Positions 17,516 to 25,994 of a stretch of DNA of 64,000 nucleotides are shown here, piece after piece. The DNA comes from Eubacteriaceae bacterium (GTDB lineage: Bacteria > Bacillota > Clostridia > Lachnospirales > Lachnospiraceae). Under the pieces are notes generated by a model, which worked only from the letters and a program-made list of their open reading frames with translations, searched no databases and was not told the origin of the DNA. The stretch lies in assembly GCA_910575665.1 (NCBI GenBank), contig CAJTFB010000014.1:31610-95609 (forward strand), read 5' to 3'. Position numbers and translations under genes: made by a program. Positions within the stretch are counted from its first letter, which is position 1, and the number at the start of each line of letters is the position of its first letter.

Positions 17516-18592
17516 ATGGAAAAGTACTATCCGTATATTCGGCAACTGATCCATAAACTACGTCTGGAACGTATTCTGGATCAGGACAAGGGAACAAAAG
17601 AAGCGGTGGAGATCCTATATCGCTGTCAGGATAAGAAAAAAATATGGGAGGAAATATGGTGCCAGAGAATTATGCTGATTCTCGCAGCAGTGATTTTATC
17701 CATCATCTTTTTTCTGATTTGTATGGCAGCGGACGAGCCAGAGCAGGTAATACAGGATGGACGGATCATCAAGAATAATGCAGATGTAGTGACTTTTGGA
17801 GTACGGGCACAGTCTGGGGAGGAGACGATAGAGAAAGAGCTTACCGTGGAGCTAAGGAGAGAAGGAGAGCAGGCCCAGCCTCTAGAGGAGACGCCGGTAT
17901 CACAGACAGAAGTGCTTATGGCGGAGATCCAAGAGAGGGTACAAGAGGCAGTGGAACAACAAAGGGATTCGGAACAGATCATCCTGCCGGAAACGGTGTC
18001 TGGGAATAGGGTGGAATACCTAAATCCAGAAAAGAAAAAAGATTATTCAGCCTTTTTTCTTTCTCTGGCGTTATTACCAGCACTGCCATTGTTATGGAAA
18101 TATCAGAGGCAGCAAAGGCTTCGATTAAGAGAAGAACAGCTGGCTTTGGATTATCCAGAACTGATCAATAAAGTTCTGCTTCTGCTTAGTGCGGGACTTA
18201 CGATCCGGAGCAGCTTTGAGAGAATTTCCAGTGAGTATAAAAAACGGCTGGAGGGGGGGAGTGACAGGCGTTATGTGTACGAGGAGATTAGTGTGTCCTG
18301 CCAGGAAATGAAAAATGGAGTGTCAGAATCAGAGGTGATCCAGGCATTTGGAAAACGGTGCAGGCAGCTTCCCTATCTTAAATTTGCTTCTGTGATCAAT
18401 CAGAACATACGCAAGGGCTCCGAGGGACTGACGGCTCTTTTGGAACTTGAGGCAGTAGAAGCTTTTGAAAAACGAAAGGAAATGGTTAAGAGAATGGGAG
18501 AAACCGCGGGAACGAAGCTGCTCTTTCCCATGATGCTAATGTTGGGAGTGGTTATGGCGATCATTCTTGTCCCAGCGTTTATGACAATGTAA
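17516..18592 (+). CDS. tadC: TadC, second type II secretion F-domain platform protein
   Basis: 358 residues from ATG 17516, with AATGAGG upstream. One N-terminal membrane segment (about 55-75), a charged extracytoplasmic loop of about 110 residues, then TM, the F-domain (NKVLLLLSAGLTIRSSFERI, FASVINQNIRKGSEGL) and a C-terminal TM (LLFPMMLMLGVVMAIILV). The long loop between the first segments is larger than in proteobacterial TadC and is typical of the clostridial type. Partner of TadB. Confidence 0.87.
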   Translation: MEKYYPYIRQLIHKLRLERILDQDKGTKEAVEILYRCQDKKKIWEEIWCQRIMLILAAVILSIIFFLICMAADEPEQVIQDGRIIKNNADVVTFGVRAQSGEETIEKELTVELRREGEQAQPLEETPVSQTEVLMAEIQERVQEAVEQQRDSEQIILPETVSGNRVEYLNPEKKKDYSAFFLSLALLPALPLLWKYQRQQRLRLREEQLALDYPELINKVLLLLSAGLTIRSSFERISSEYKKRLEGGSDRRYVYEEISVSCQEMKNGVSESEVIQAFGKRCRQLPYLKFASVINQNIRKGSEGLTALLELEAVEAFEKRKEMVKRMGETAGTKLLFPMMLMLGVVMAIILVPAFMTM

Positions 18593-18615
18593 AGATTGAT
18601 AAGGAGGAACGAGTT

Positions 18616-18795
18616 ATGAAATGTATCATAGAGTTTTGGAAAGAGGAAGATGGAATAGGTGTGGTAGAGATTATATTGATCCTTGTTGTATTAATCGCGT
18701 TGGTATTGCTGTTTAAAGATAAGATTACAGCAGTGGTAGAAAAGGCGTTCAAGACATTTGAGAAAGATTCGGGGAGCATCATTAATGGAAAGTAG
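18616..18795 (+). CDS. flp1: Flp1 family type IVb pilin
   Basis: 59 residues, ATG 18616 with AAGGAGGAACGAG upstream. After a short cytoplasmic leader (KCIIEFWKEEDG) comes the pilin hydrophobic helix GVVEIILILVVLIALVLLF and the positively charged end KDKITAVVEKAF. The cleavage site for the prepilin peptidase would be near Gly13/Gly15, with Glu18 five residues into the helix as in other Flp pilins. This is the presumed main subunit of the pilus. It overlaps the next gene by 11 bases. Confidence 0.9.
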   Translation: MKCIIEFWKEEDGIGVVEIILILVVLIALVLLFKDKITAVVEKAFKTFEKDSGSIINGK

Positions 18796-20800
18796 CAATA
18801 AGTACGGAAGAGCCAGTATTAGCGTATTTTTGTCGTTGACACTTGTAGTGATCCTGGCGCTTCTGGGAACGTTGGTTGAAATCGGGCGAGGAAAGGTATG
18901 CCAGGTACACGGTAGGCGGACCCTGAGGTCTGCGACCGACAGTCTTCTAACAGAGTACAGCCTGCCGCTCTATCAGGAATATCGTTTATTTCTTCTGGAA
19001 GATGTGGGAAAACCCTTTGAAAAAAGCATTGCGGAGTATGCAGCGGATACACTGGAGCCAGGAAGCATATTTCCTGTGAGGACAGATTTATTTGATTTGG
19101 CATTGACAGATCTTGCGGTAGAAGGAAAAACATATGCGGGAGATCAGGACTGCCGGGCGCTCAAAGAACAGATCACTTCTTATATGAAGAGAGTCATCGC
19201 AGTAGATGCATTCAAACAATTTCAAAAAAATATGGCTTCGGCAGAATCCTTGGGTAGTTCTGCTGATGGGCTGGAACAGAAGGCAGAGGCAGAGAAGCAG
19301 GCAGCGGAACTAGATACAAAATTATTAACACTAATGGAGCTGATCGACGGCATTTCGGTATCGGAAGGCGGAGTGCATGGAAAAAAGTATTTCGTAAAAA
19401 TGTTCTGTACTGGTGAAAAAAGGGCAGAAAATTTGGGAATTACAGAAGCTTCGGTGTGGAAAGTAGTTCAGGAACATATTGTGGATGTAAATTCTGAGAT
19501 GAAAGCTATTGTCAACGGGAAGAGAGACCGTGACAGATTTGTGAAAAAAATATCTGAGGTTCAGAAAAAGACGACGGAGGCCATTGGGATGCTGAGAGAG
19601 TTAGGGAAAAAGGCTGGAACGTTAGGCATATCACCAGAAGCTTGGAATATTCTGACCTCAAATCAGAGGGTGCTAGAAGATGCAAAAAGAATGCTGCAGA
19701 AGCCTGTGGATGAGTTAGATTTGGGCTCCCTGAAAAAACTGTGGAAAGCATATGATACATCTGGAATTGTGTTTGATTATACTGGGATCAATGAAAAGGG
19801 GGGTGGAGAGAATCCCTTTGACAACTTCCGTCAGATGATTGCCGGCGGTCTGACAAAGCTTGTTGTAAAGGACGTCAACAAGCTGTCTAAGAAAAAAGCA
19901 GGATGTCCTGATCAGTACCAGGGACTTTATGATAGCCAGGAAAAATCCAGGGATTATACAAAGGCGGTACAGAATTTTGCCAGTGAAAAAAACGTGGATT
20001 TTCAAGGGGCGATTAAAGATATCTCTCAGATTGCACTTTCTGATTTTATGTTGCTAAAATATATGGAAAAGTACTTTTCCACTGTAATTCAACCTGTAGG
20101 GAAGATGAATAAACGGCTGGATTATGAATGGGAGTATCTCGCCAGTGGGGGAGGAAGTGATAAAGGAAATTTAGAACAGGTCATTAACCGGATGGTATTA
20201 ATGCGTACTGTGATCAACACAGGAATTTTGTTTGCTTCTTCATCAAAGCGAGAGACTGCTTATGCGGCGGCGCTGGCTGTGGTGGGTTTTACCGGACTGG
20301 AACCTTTAGTCCGGTTTACCCAGACATTATTTATCATTTTATGGGGGATATCAGAAGCTCTTGTGGATGTGGCAGGTATACTGCAGGGAAGGCAGGTTCC
20401 ACTTATAAAGGCAGAAAAAGATCTTGCCGTAAAGTTCACAGATTTATTTGTTATGGGAAGGGAATATATCATGAACCAGGTGAAACAGCTCCCTCATGCC
20501 GGTAAAAATGACTTTACATATGAATATTACCTGATGTTATTTATGCTTGGAAATGGAAGCACTGTAACCTGTCGGCGGATAATGGATCTTATAGAATGGA
20601 ATATCCAGGATAATTATGTGAAGGGTTTTTCCCTGGGGAAATGTGTGGAGTCTTTTCAGGTGCGGGGTTCATTCTCCATGAAAACAAAGTTTTTTCGCCT
20701 GCCTTTTATACAGAAGATTTTAAATCGTAAACTGGAGCGATCGGGTGCTGGCACAAGAATTTATGCGGGATATTTACCGCAAAAAACTTCATCCCCATAA
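18785..20800 (+). CDS. DUF5702 family Tad-locus protein
   Basis: 671 residues from ATG 18785 (GGGGAGC upstream, inside the pilin gene). The N-terminus (NKYGRASISVFLSLTLVVIL) is a TadE/TadG-like leader plus single membrane helix. The long body of mixed helices is probably extracytoplasmic (residues 45-640). A second hydrophobic stretch (about 490-530) is present. The family is regularly found in Lachnospiraceae Tad loci and probably acts like TadG, as a minor pseudopilin or envelope component; that role is inferred. The annotation by family is from memory. Confidence 0.7.
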   Translation: MESSNKYGRASISVFLSLTLVVILALLGTLVEIGRGKVCQVHGRRTLRSATDSLLTEYSLPLYQEYRLFLLEDVGKPFEKSIAEYAADTLEPGSIFPVRTDLFDLALTDLAVEGKTYAGDQDCRALKEQITSYMKRVIAVDAFKQFQKNMASAESLGSSADGLEQKAEAEKQAAELDTKLLTLMELIDGISVSEGGVHGKKYFVKMFCTGEKRAENLGITEASVWKVVQEHIVDVNSEMKAIVNGKRDRDRFVKKISEVQKKTTEAIGMLRELGKKAGTLGISPEAWNILTSNQRVLEDAKRMLQKPVDELDLGSLKKLWKAYDTSGIVFDYTGINEKGGGENPFDNFRQMIAGGLTKLVVKDVNKLSKKKAGCPDQYQGLYDSQEKSRDYTKAVQNFASEKNVDFQGAIKDISQIALSDFMLLKYMEKYFSTVIQPVGKMNKRLDYEWEYLASGGGSDKGNLEQVINRMVLMRTVINTGILFASSSKRETAYAAALAVVGFTGLEPLVRFTQTLFIILWGISEALVDVAGILQGRQVPLIKAEKDLAVKFTDLFVMGREYIMNQVKQLPHAGKNDFTYEYYLMLFMLGNGSTVTCRRIMDLIEWNIQDNYVKGFSLGKCVESFQVRGSFSMKTKFFRLPFIQKILNRKLERSGAGTRIYAGYLPQKTSSP

Positions 20801-20823
20801 GGGTATGTGGAATATGGGTTTTA

Positions 20824-20925
20824 TCGAGGCGGGAGAGGGTATTCTATAAAAAAATAATACTATCATATCCTGACAGGGAGAAAATTACCAATCATACAAC
20901 AATAGAATACCCTTTGCCGCCTCGA
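20824..20925. repeat. long inverted repeat inside the Tad operon
   Basis: A 24-base left arm (20824-20847, TCGAGGCGG...GGGTATTCTAT) is complementary to 20902-20925 with one G-G mismatch and one G-U pair, around a 54-base loop. It fills the 143-base gap between the DUF5702 and TadE-like genes, ending 18 bases before the next TTG start. There is no T-tract, so it is not a standard terminator. Candidate roles: mRNA processing or stabilising element, attenuator, or a small MITE. Confidence 0.75.
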
Positions 20926-20943
20926 GCCCCAAAGGAGGATAAT

Positions 20944-21690
20944 TTGAAAAAGAAGTTTACAAGAGGATCTTTAACAGTGGAGGCTTCACTTGTATTTCCT
21001 GTCTTTATATTTGCTGCTCTTTCTGTTATCTACATATGTCAGCTGCTTTTATATGAAGACGAGGTTCAGTGGGCGCTGGTGAGAACCGGAAGAGAAGTTT
21101 CCGTAGAATATGCTGTCAGTGGTAAGAGTGCCGTGACAGATCCATTATATCTGACAATGAAGATGAATCAGTATATACAGGAAGAGATTCCCGTCGGTAT
21201 GCTGCGGTCCCGATTTAATGAGGTAACAAAGGACATTGTGCTGGTGGCTGATTATAGTATATCTCTGCCCTTTCCTATTTTGCATCGTTTTCCTTTTCAC
21301 TTTACGGAGAAGTTTCATACGAGAACATTTTCAGGCGTAAATACAAGAGCCGAAGTGGATTTACAGGATAAGGATACCCGTGTCTATGTTACGGAGACGG
21401 GAAAAGTGTATCATAGAACTTTGGAATGTACTTATTTGAAATTAAGTATTTCTCAGGTAAAGTACGGGGATTTGGAGTATCTCCGAGGGGAGGACGGAGG
21501 AAAATATTATGCCTGTGAACGCTGTGGAGGAGGTGTTTTTCAAAAGGAGCAGCATGTATTCGTCTGCAATTTTGGGAATCGTTTTCACAGCAGCAGAGCG
21601 TGTCAAAAATTAACCAGAAACATTCGCCAGATCAAGCTTTCTGAGGCTGGCAGGAGGCTGCCCTGTTCAAAATGTGCATTGTCTGGCTAG
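20944..21690 (+). CDS. TadE-like protein with duplicated YH-C...CxxC C-terminal motif
   Basis: 248 residues from TTG 20944, with AAAGGAGGATAAT just before it. Residues 1-35 are a TadE leader and helix (RGSLTVEASLVFPVFIFAAL). The C-terminal half carries two related units: VYVTETGKVYHRTLEC...YYACERC (from residue 147) and VFVCNFGNRFHSSRAC...LPCSKC (from residue 205). Each has Y/F-H-x3-C followed by CxxC, which could bind zinc or form disulfides outside the cell. The fusion to TadE suggests a minor pilin with a folded, metal- or disulfide-stabilised head; that is inferred. Confidence 0.75.
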   Translation: MKKKFTRGSLTVEASLVFPVFIFAALSVIYICQLLLYEDEVQWALVRTGREVSVEYAVSGKSAVTDPLYLTMKMNQYIQEEIPVGMLRSRFNEVTKDIVLVADYSISLPFPILHRFPFHFTEKFHTRTFSGVNTRAEVDLQDKDTRVYVTETGKVYHRTLECTYLKLSISQVKYGDLEYLRGEDGGKYYACERCGGGVFQKEQHVFVCNFGNRFHSSRACQKLTRNIRQIKLSEAGRRLPCSKCALSG

Positions 21691-21747
21691 TTCAATGGTT
21701 CCAATTCGTGTCGTTGAGTTAAATAAGAAAAGGAGAGAGAAAACAAT

Positions 21748-22188
21748 ATGAAGATATGCTTATATGGTATTTTGTTTCTATATTTGCTGGCAATGTCAAT
21801 TTATGATGTGAAACGAAAGGAGATACATATTCGGGCGACTTTAATAACAGGTGGTGTTCTGGCGGCATTCCGCATTTTTCAGTTTTGCCATGAAGGTGTT
21901 TCGTTAGAACTGATACTGGGAATTGTGCCAGGAATACTAGTACTATTACTAAGTCATTTTACACATGGAAAGATCGGGATGGGAGATGGTTTTGTTATAA
22001 TGGAGTGTGGAATGGTACTTTCTATATTTGAAAACCTGTTTTTATTATTTTTTTCCCTCGTTTTATCAGCAGCTGTTGGAACTGGATTGATGGTGTTCCG
22101 GAAGGTGAAGAGAAGCTATACTATGCCTTTTGTGCCCTTTATCTGTATTAGTTTTGGTATATCTTATCTGTGGGAGATATGGATATGA
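21748..22188 (+). CDS. prepilin peptidase, A24 family, second copy
   Basis: 146 residues, four to five hydrophobic segments, ATG 21748 with AAGGAGAGAGAAAAC before it. First catalytic Asp in MSIYDVKRKEIHI, second in KIGMGDGFV (GxGD). Shorter and divergent from the copy at 14065. Two peptidases in one locus may divide the work between Flp and TadE-type substrates. Its TGA overlaps the following ATG (ATGA). Confidence 0.82.
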   Translation: MKICLYGILFLYLLAMSIYDVKRKEIHIRATLITGGVLAAFRIFQFCHEGVSLELILGIVPGILVLLLSHFTHGKIGMGDGFVIMECGMVLSIFENLFLLFFSLVLSAAVGTGLMVFRKVKRSYTMPFVPFICISFGISYLWEIWI

Positions 22189-22661
22189 TGTGGAAAAAGG
22201 CATCCTTTACTGTGGAGGCAGCGTTTATATTCAGTATCGCCATATGGATCCTTTTCAGTATTTGCTATCTATCCATATATGTTCATGATCGGACAGTGAC
22301 ATATTCGTTGGGACAACACTACCTAGAGGTGGCAGTAGAAAATGGAGCAGAAGTGGGAGAAGAAGAATTGAAAGAGGGATTGGAAAGATATTTGTCGCAA
22401 AAACTGCTGTTATGTGATATTGGAAAAGTTCATGTAAAAAAAGGGCTGACTTCAGTGGAAGCGGAAGTTTCGCTTCTGCTTACCATCCAGTTTCCATTTG
22501 TAAAGGAACTTTTGACGGGACAGAAGGGGAAGAAAATAGATCTATCCCATGAAAAGTTATCAGCGCCCAATATTTTATGGGATGTGGAAGTGATAAAGGG
22601 GGAGGAAAAAAATGAGAATAGCATTGGTACAGGAGCTGGAGGGACGAGTCCTGCAAATTGA
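22185..22661 (+). CDS. small TadE-like pseudopilin
   Basis: 158 residues from ATG 22185, coupled to the peptidase stop. The opening WKKASFTVEAAFIFSIAIWI has the conserved Glu and hydrophobic helix of TadE-family proteins; the rest is a charged extracytoplasmic part of about 120 residues. Its 3' end overlaps the following FHA gene by 50 bases in another frame, so the C-terminal residues after about 143 (low complexity, GTGAGGTS) may simply be a relaxed tail. Confidence 0.75.
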   Translation: MMWKKASFTVEAAFIFSIAIWILFSICYLSIYVHDRTVTYSLGQHYLEVAVENGAEVGEEELKEGLERYLSQKLLLCDIGKVHVKKGLTSVEAEVSLLLTIQFPFVKELLTGQKGKKIDLSHEKLSAPNILWDVEVIKGEEKNENSIGTGAGGTSPAN

Positions 22662-23865
22662 TGAACTGGAGGAAGTTGGTCGATTTGGGAGTGAAATGCT
22701 TAAGTATAATGTTGCCCAAGGGATTCTTGGTGCAGAGTTGTATAATGTGGATCAAGAGATGCAGTGCCTATACCGGGTAAGGGATATGATCTCCCTGAAT
22801 GAGTATTTTGAGAGGGGAAATATGAATATGATACAGTTGGCTGGTTTGCTGGAACAATTAGCTCAGATTCTTACCCGCTGTCAAGAGTATTTTCTGGATG
22901 AAAAAAATTTACTATTGCAGTGTGATTGCATGTTCTTGGATGAGAAACAGCGGCTTCAGATTCCCTATCTGGATGGATATAATAAAAAAATAAATGAAGG
23001 AATTTCCAGACTGTTAGAAAAGTTTATGGATACAATGAATCATCAGGACAAAGAGCTGGCTTTTTTTGTTTATGGACTTCACCGTCTCAGCAGAGATAGC
23101 CATTTTGATCTAAATAAATTGTCTGTTTTTTTGGATGAGAACAGGAAAAAGAAAGTTTCTCAAAGGGGTGATGATAGGAAGGAAAGAAGAGAACTACCAT
23201 TAGAAGAAGAGAATCATTTACACGTACTGCCACAGGCGGAAAAGAAATCCGAACAGAAACCAGAGCAGCCTTGGGGAAAATGGGTTGTTTCTGCTGCTGT
23301 GTCAGTGGTTATCGGTATCATTTTGTATCAGGCAGGAATCATACAGAATCCAGTTTCTGGAGGACTTGATCTGAGGCGCAGCAGCATACTGGTGGTCGTT
23401 CTTATGGTAGCAGTATATTGCTATCATAAAAAAGAGTCAATAAGCCATGACCAAACAAGAAAAATAGTGAGAGAAGCTGAAAAAGAAATAACGGATAATA
23501 CGATACAATTAGTCAGTACCTGTACCGATGAAACCATCACATTGGAGCAGACGGAGGGAGGGTACTGGATGGTCAATCTGATTCCTCAGGATTGGCACCG
23601 CCCGGAAATTAAGATACGAAAAAGCCCTTTTTTTATTGGAAAAGACGGGGCAAAGGCAGATGAAATTATCGGAGAAGGAGAGGTCAGCCGCATTCATGTA
23701 AAAGTTGTGGCAGATGCGCAGGGTGTATTTATGATCGACCAGGAATCTACCAACGGTACCTTTGTCAACGGAAGGCGGCTGGTGCCATGGGAGAGATGCC
23801 GCCTGGAAGATGGGGATATGATCGGTATTTCTTCCATATACTATAAGGTAGAATTATATTCGTAG
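22612..23865 (+). CDS. DUF6382 - FHA domain membrane protein
   Basis: 417 residues from ATG 22612, with GGGGGAGGAAAAA upstream. The N-terminal part (1-165; NVAQGILGAELYNVDQEMQC) resembles DUF6382. A basic linker and two membrane segments follow (about 223-240, 257-273). The C-terminal FHA domain (about 335-410) has SRIHVK and STNGTFVNG, the phosphothreonine-binding loops. The protein could link the Tad machine to Ser/Thr phosphorylation; no kinase is present in the window. Last gene of the Tad group, convergent with the ASKHA gene and overlapping it by 25 bases. Confidence 0.8.
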   Translation: MRIALVQELEGRVLQIDELEEVGRFGSEMLKYNVAQGILGAELYNVDQEMQCLYRVRDMISLNEYFERGNMNMIQLAGLLEQLAQILTRCQEYFLDEKNLLLQCDCMFLDEKQRLQIPYLDGYNKKINEGISRLLEKFMDTMNHQDKELAFFVYGLHRLSRDSHFDLNKLSVFLDENRKKKVSQRGDDRKERRELPLEEENHLHVLPQAEKKSEQKPEQPWGKWVVSAAVSVVIGIILYQAGIIQNPVSGGLDLRRSSILVVVLMVAVYCYHKKESISHDQTRKIVREAEKEITDNTIQLVSTCTDETITLEQTEGGYWMVNLIPQDWHRPEIKIRKSPFFIGKDGAKADEIIGEGEVSRIHVKVVADAQGVFMIDQESTNGTFVNGRRLVPWERCRLEDGDMIGISSIYYKVELYS

Positions 23866-25268
23866 GTCATGTGCAGGATAAATTGTTTTTGAAAATAATT
23901 ATCATCGGCAAGAATGACTTCCTGGGATTTTTGGCAAATGTCTTTTATACGCTGGGAAAGGTCATCTGGTCTGTGGGAAATTGATGCTAGACCGAGAAGA
24001 CAGCTGTTTCCCACCGCATGGATATGATCTAATTCCACGCCGGAAAACATTCCGGAAGCGGCTGCTTTGGAGATGCTTATGTGGTAACCTAGTCCCCCGG
24101 CGAGATAGAGCTGATCTACATCATTCACAGAAATACCAGCGGTATGACACAATGTATCGATACCGGCACCAATGGCAGCTACTGCCAGCTGCATTTGACG
24201 AACATCCTGTTTCGTAAACCGAATCATCTGTCCAGAAGATGTCCGGGAGAGGATAAGTCCATCCTCTGGGAATTTATCAGTCAGAATTCCAGAAGGATCC
24301 ATGTATCGGCAGGTGAGAAGCTGGGACAGGATGCTGACGGCACCACTTCCACAGATTCCGATTGGAAGTTTGTTGCCGATGGTTTGGGTCTGTGGCAGGA
24401 TCCTTCTGAGACTAACGTCGGATATCGCGCCGGGGACTGCCGGAGTACCGCAGGAGAGCCCACCGCCCTCGAAGGCAGGTCCGGCTGCCGTTCCTGCCGT
24501 GTAAATCTTCTGATCATAGACAAGTGCCAATTCCCCATTGGTACCCAAGTCCACTAAAAGACAAGTATCCTTTCTACTGTCAAAATTTAGATAAAGCATA
24601 CCAGATACTATATCGCCGCCGATAAAAGCAGACAGCCACGGGAGAATCTGAATCTCGGTGCTGTTCTGGTGGAAACTAAGTTTACCAGAAGAAACGTCTA
24701 CAGGGGTAAAGGGAGCTGCTGTCATACCCTCCAGAGACAGACCAAGAAGAAGGTGGACCATAGTGGTATTTCCGCCAATGAGACAGTTCTTAATGGATAC
24801 ATTTTTATGGGAGGCCAGGAAGGAATTATAGTGTTGTGAGAGTGTCTCACAGATCATATGTGTCAACTCATGTTTGTGAATGGCCTCTGTATCATATTTG
24901 ATGCGGCTGATCACGTCAGCCCCGAAAGGAAGTTGTGGATTGGGAAATACTTCCGAATAAAAGACCGTTTTGTGTAAAGAACTATAATAAACCATCGCTA
25001 CGGTTGTTGTGCCAAGATCGATGAGTAGAGTATCTGGAAGATGGTCTTTGGTCTGTTCTTTGAACAGAGCTAGACCGCCAAAAGATTCTCTAGGGTGAAC
25101 TGTCACCGTTACATCCTTGTGAGGAATCAGGGTACAGGGAAAATCATATTGCTTTCCTCCGCAGGCATTTGCTCCGTGGCAGTTACAGGGCAGTGAAATC
25201 CCCTGATCTTCCAACAGATCCAAAATGGATTTTGTGTTTTCTGGAGTCCCGTGGACGGTAATTTTCAT
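23841..25268 (-). CDS. ASKHA domain / DUF4445 protein (RACo-like corrinoid activator)
   Basis: 475 residues from ATG 25268 (GAGGAAAAG before it). An N-terminal 2Fe-2S-type cysteine cluster (CNCHGANACGG plus a later Cys in FPCTL) is followed by the DUF4445 actin-like ATPase: LLIDLGTTTVAMVYY, LLVDLGTNGELALVYD, AGTAAGPAFEGGGLSCG, YLAGGLGYHI. Such proteins (RACo, RamA-like) reductively re-activate corrinoid methyltransferases. No methyltransferase or corrinoid protein is adjacent, so its partner must lie elsewhere. Confidence 0.82.
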   Translation of the reverse strand: MKITVHGTPENTKSILDLLEDQGISLPCNCHGANACGGKQYDFPCTLIPHKDVTVTVHPRESFGGLALFKEQTKDHLPDTLLIDLGTTTVAMVYYSSLHKTVFYSEVFPNPQLPFGADVISRIKYDTEAIHKHELTHMICETLSQHYNSFLASHKNVSIKNCLIGGNTTMVHLLLGLSLEGMTAAPFTPVDVSSGKLSFHQNSTEIQILPWLSAFIGGDIVSGMLYLNFDSRKDTCLLVDLGTNGELALVYDQKIYTAGTAAGPAFEGGGLSCGTPAVPGAISDVSLRRILPQTQTIGNKLPIGICGSGAVSILSQLLTCRYMDPSGILTDKFPEDGLILSRTSSGQMIRFTKQDVRQMQLAVAAIGAGIDTLCHTAGISVNDVDQLYLAGGLGYHISISKAAASGMFSGVELDHIHAVGNSCLLGLASISHRPDDLSQRIKDICQKSQEVILADDNYFQKQFILHMTYEYNSTL

Positions 25269-25367
25269 CTTTTCCTCATTTCTCAATAGTCTTGTGGACT
25301 ATTGCTCTAAAATATGCTACAATACTAACATATTTTGATAGGGAAGACAAGTCGGGAGGATTACGAT

Positions 25368-25994
25368 TTGCAAGAAAACACCTTAATGAAAAGGCTTCCG
25401 CTGGTTACAGTGCTGATCACAGTTATAAATGTTGCAGTGTTTTTCATAACAGAGTGGAAAGGTTCCACTCTGGATCCAGATTTTATGATCGAGGCAGGGG
25501 GCATGTATGCGCCAGCTTTTTTTGAAGAGCATGAATATTATCGGCTTATCACACATTTCTTTCTTCACTTTGGAATTGAGCACCTGTTTTTTAATATGGT
25601 ATCCTTGGTGATATTTGGACATGTGATGGAAAATGCTGTTGGCAGACTGTGGTTTGTAGGTATTTATCTGATTTCGGGAATTACCGCAGGACTTGTATCT
25701 GTGACAGCTCATTTGAACCAGAATGCCCAGATTGTTTCCTGTGGTGCTTCTGGTGCTGTGTATGGGGTAATGGGGGCATTTATTGTGATACTGATTGTAA
25801 ACCGGAGAAATAATCTTCGTAGGGAGATACTTCGTTTTACAGCGTATGTTGCCTTGAATCTATACTATGGGATGTTGTATCCGGAGGTTGACCAATATGC
25901 ACATGTGGGCGGGTTTATAGCAGGTGTTGTGCTCTGTATCGGAATGTACCTGATCAAAAGAATAGTTTCAACAAGAAAGGAACGGGTGATGTGA
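25368..25994 (+). CDS. rhomboid family intramembrane serine protease
   Basis: 208 residues if started at TTG 25368, which has CGGGAGG eight bases upstream; an ATG at 25335 is in frame but has no ribosome site. Six hydrophobic segments, the EHLFFNM motif, catalytic Ser128 in GASGAVYG and catalytic His179 in YAHVGGFIAG. Cleaves transmembrane substrates; the target is unknown. Its TGA touches the ATG of the next gene. Confidence 0.92.
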   Translation: MQENTLMKRLPLVTVLITVINVAVFFITEWKGSTLDPDFMIEAGGMYAPAFFEEHEYYRLITHFFLHFGIEHLFFNMVSLVIFGHVMENAVGRLWFVGIYLISGITAGLVSVTAHLNQNAQIVSCGASGAVYGVMGAFIVILIVNRRNNLRREILRFTAYVALNLYYGMLYPEVDQYAHVGGFIAGVVLCIGMYLIKRIVSTRKERVM

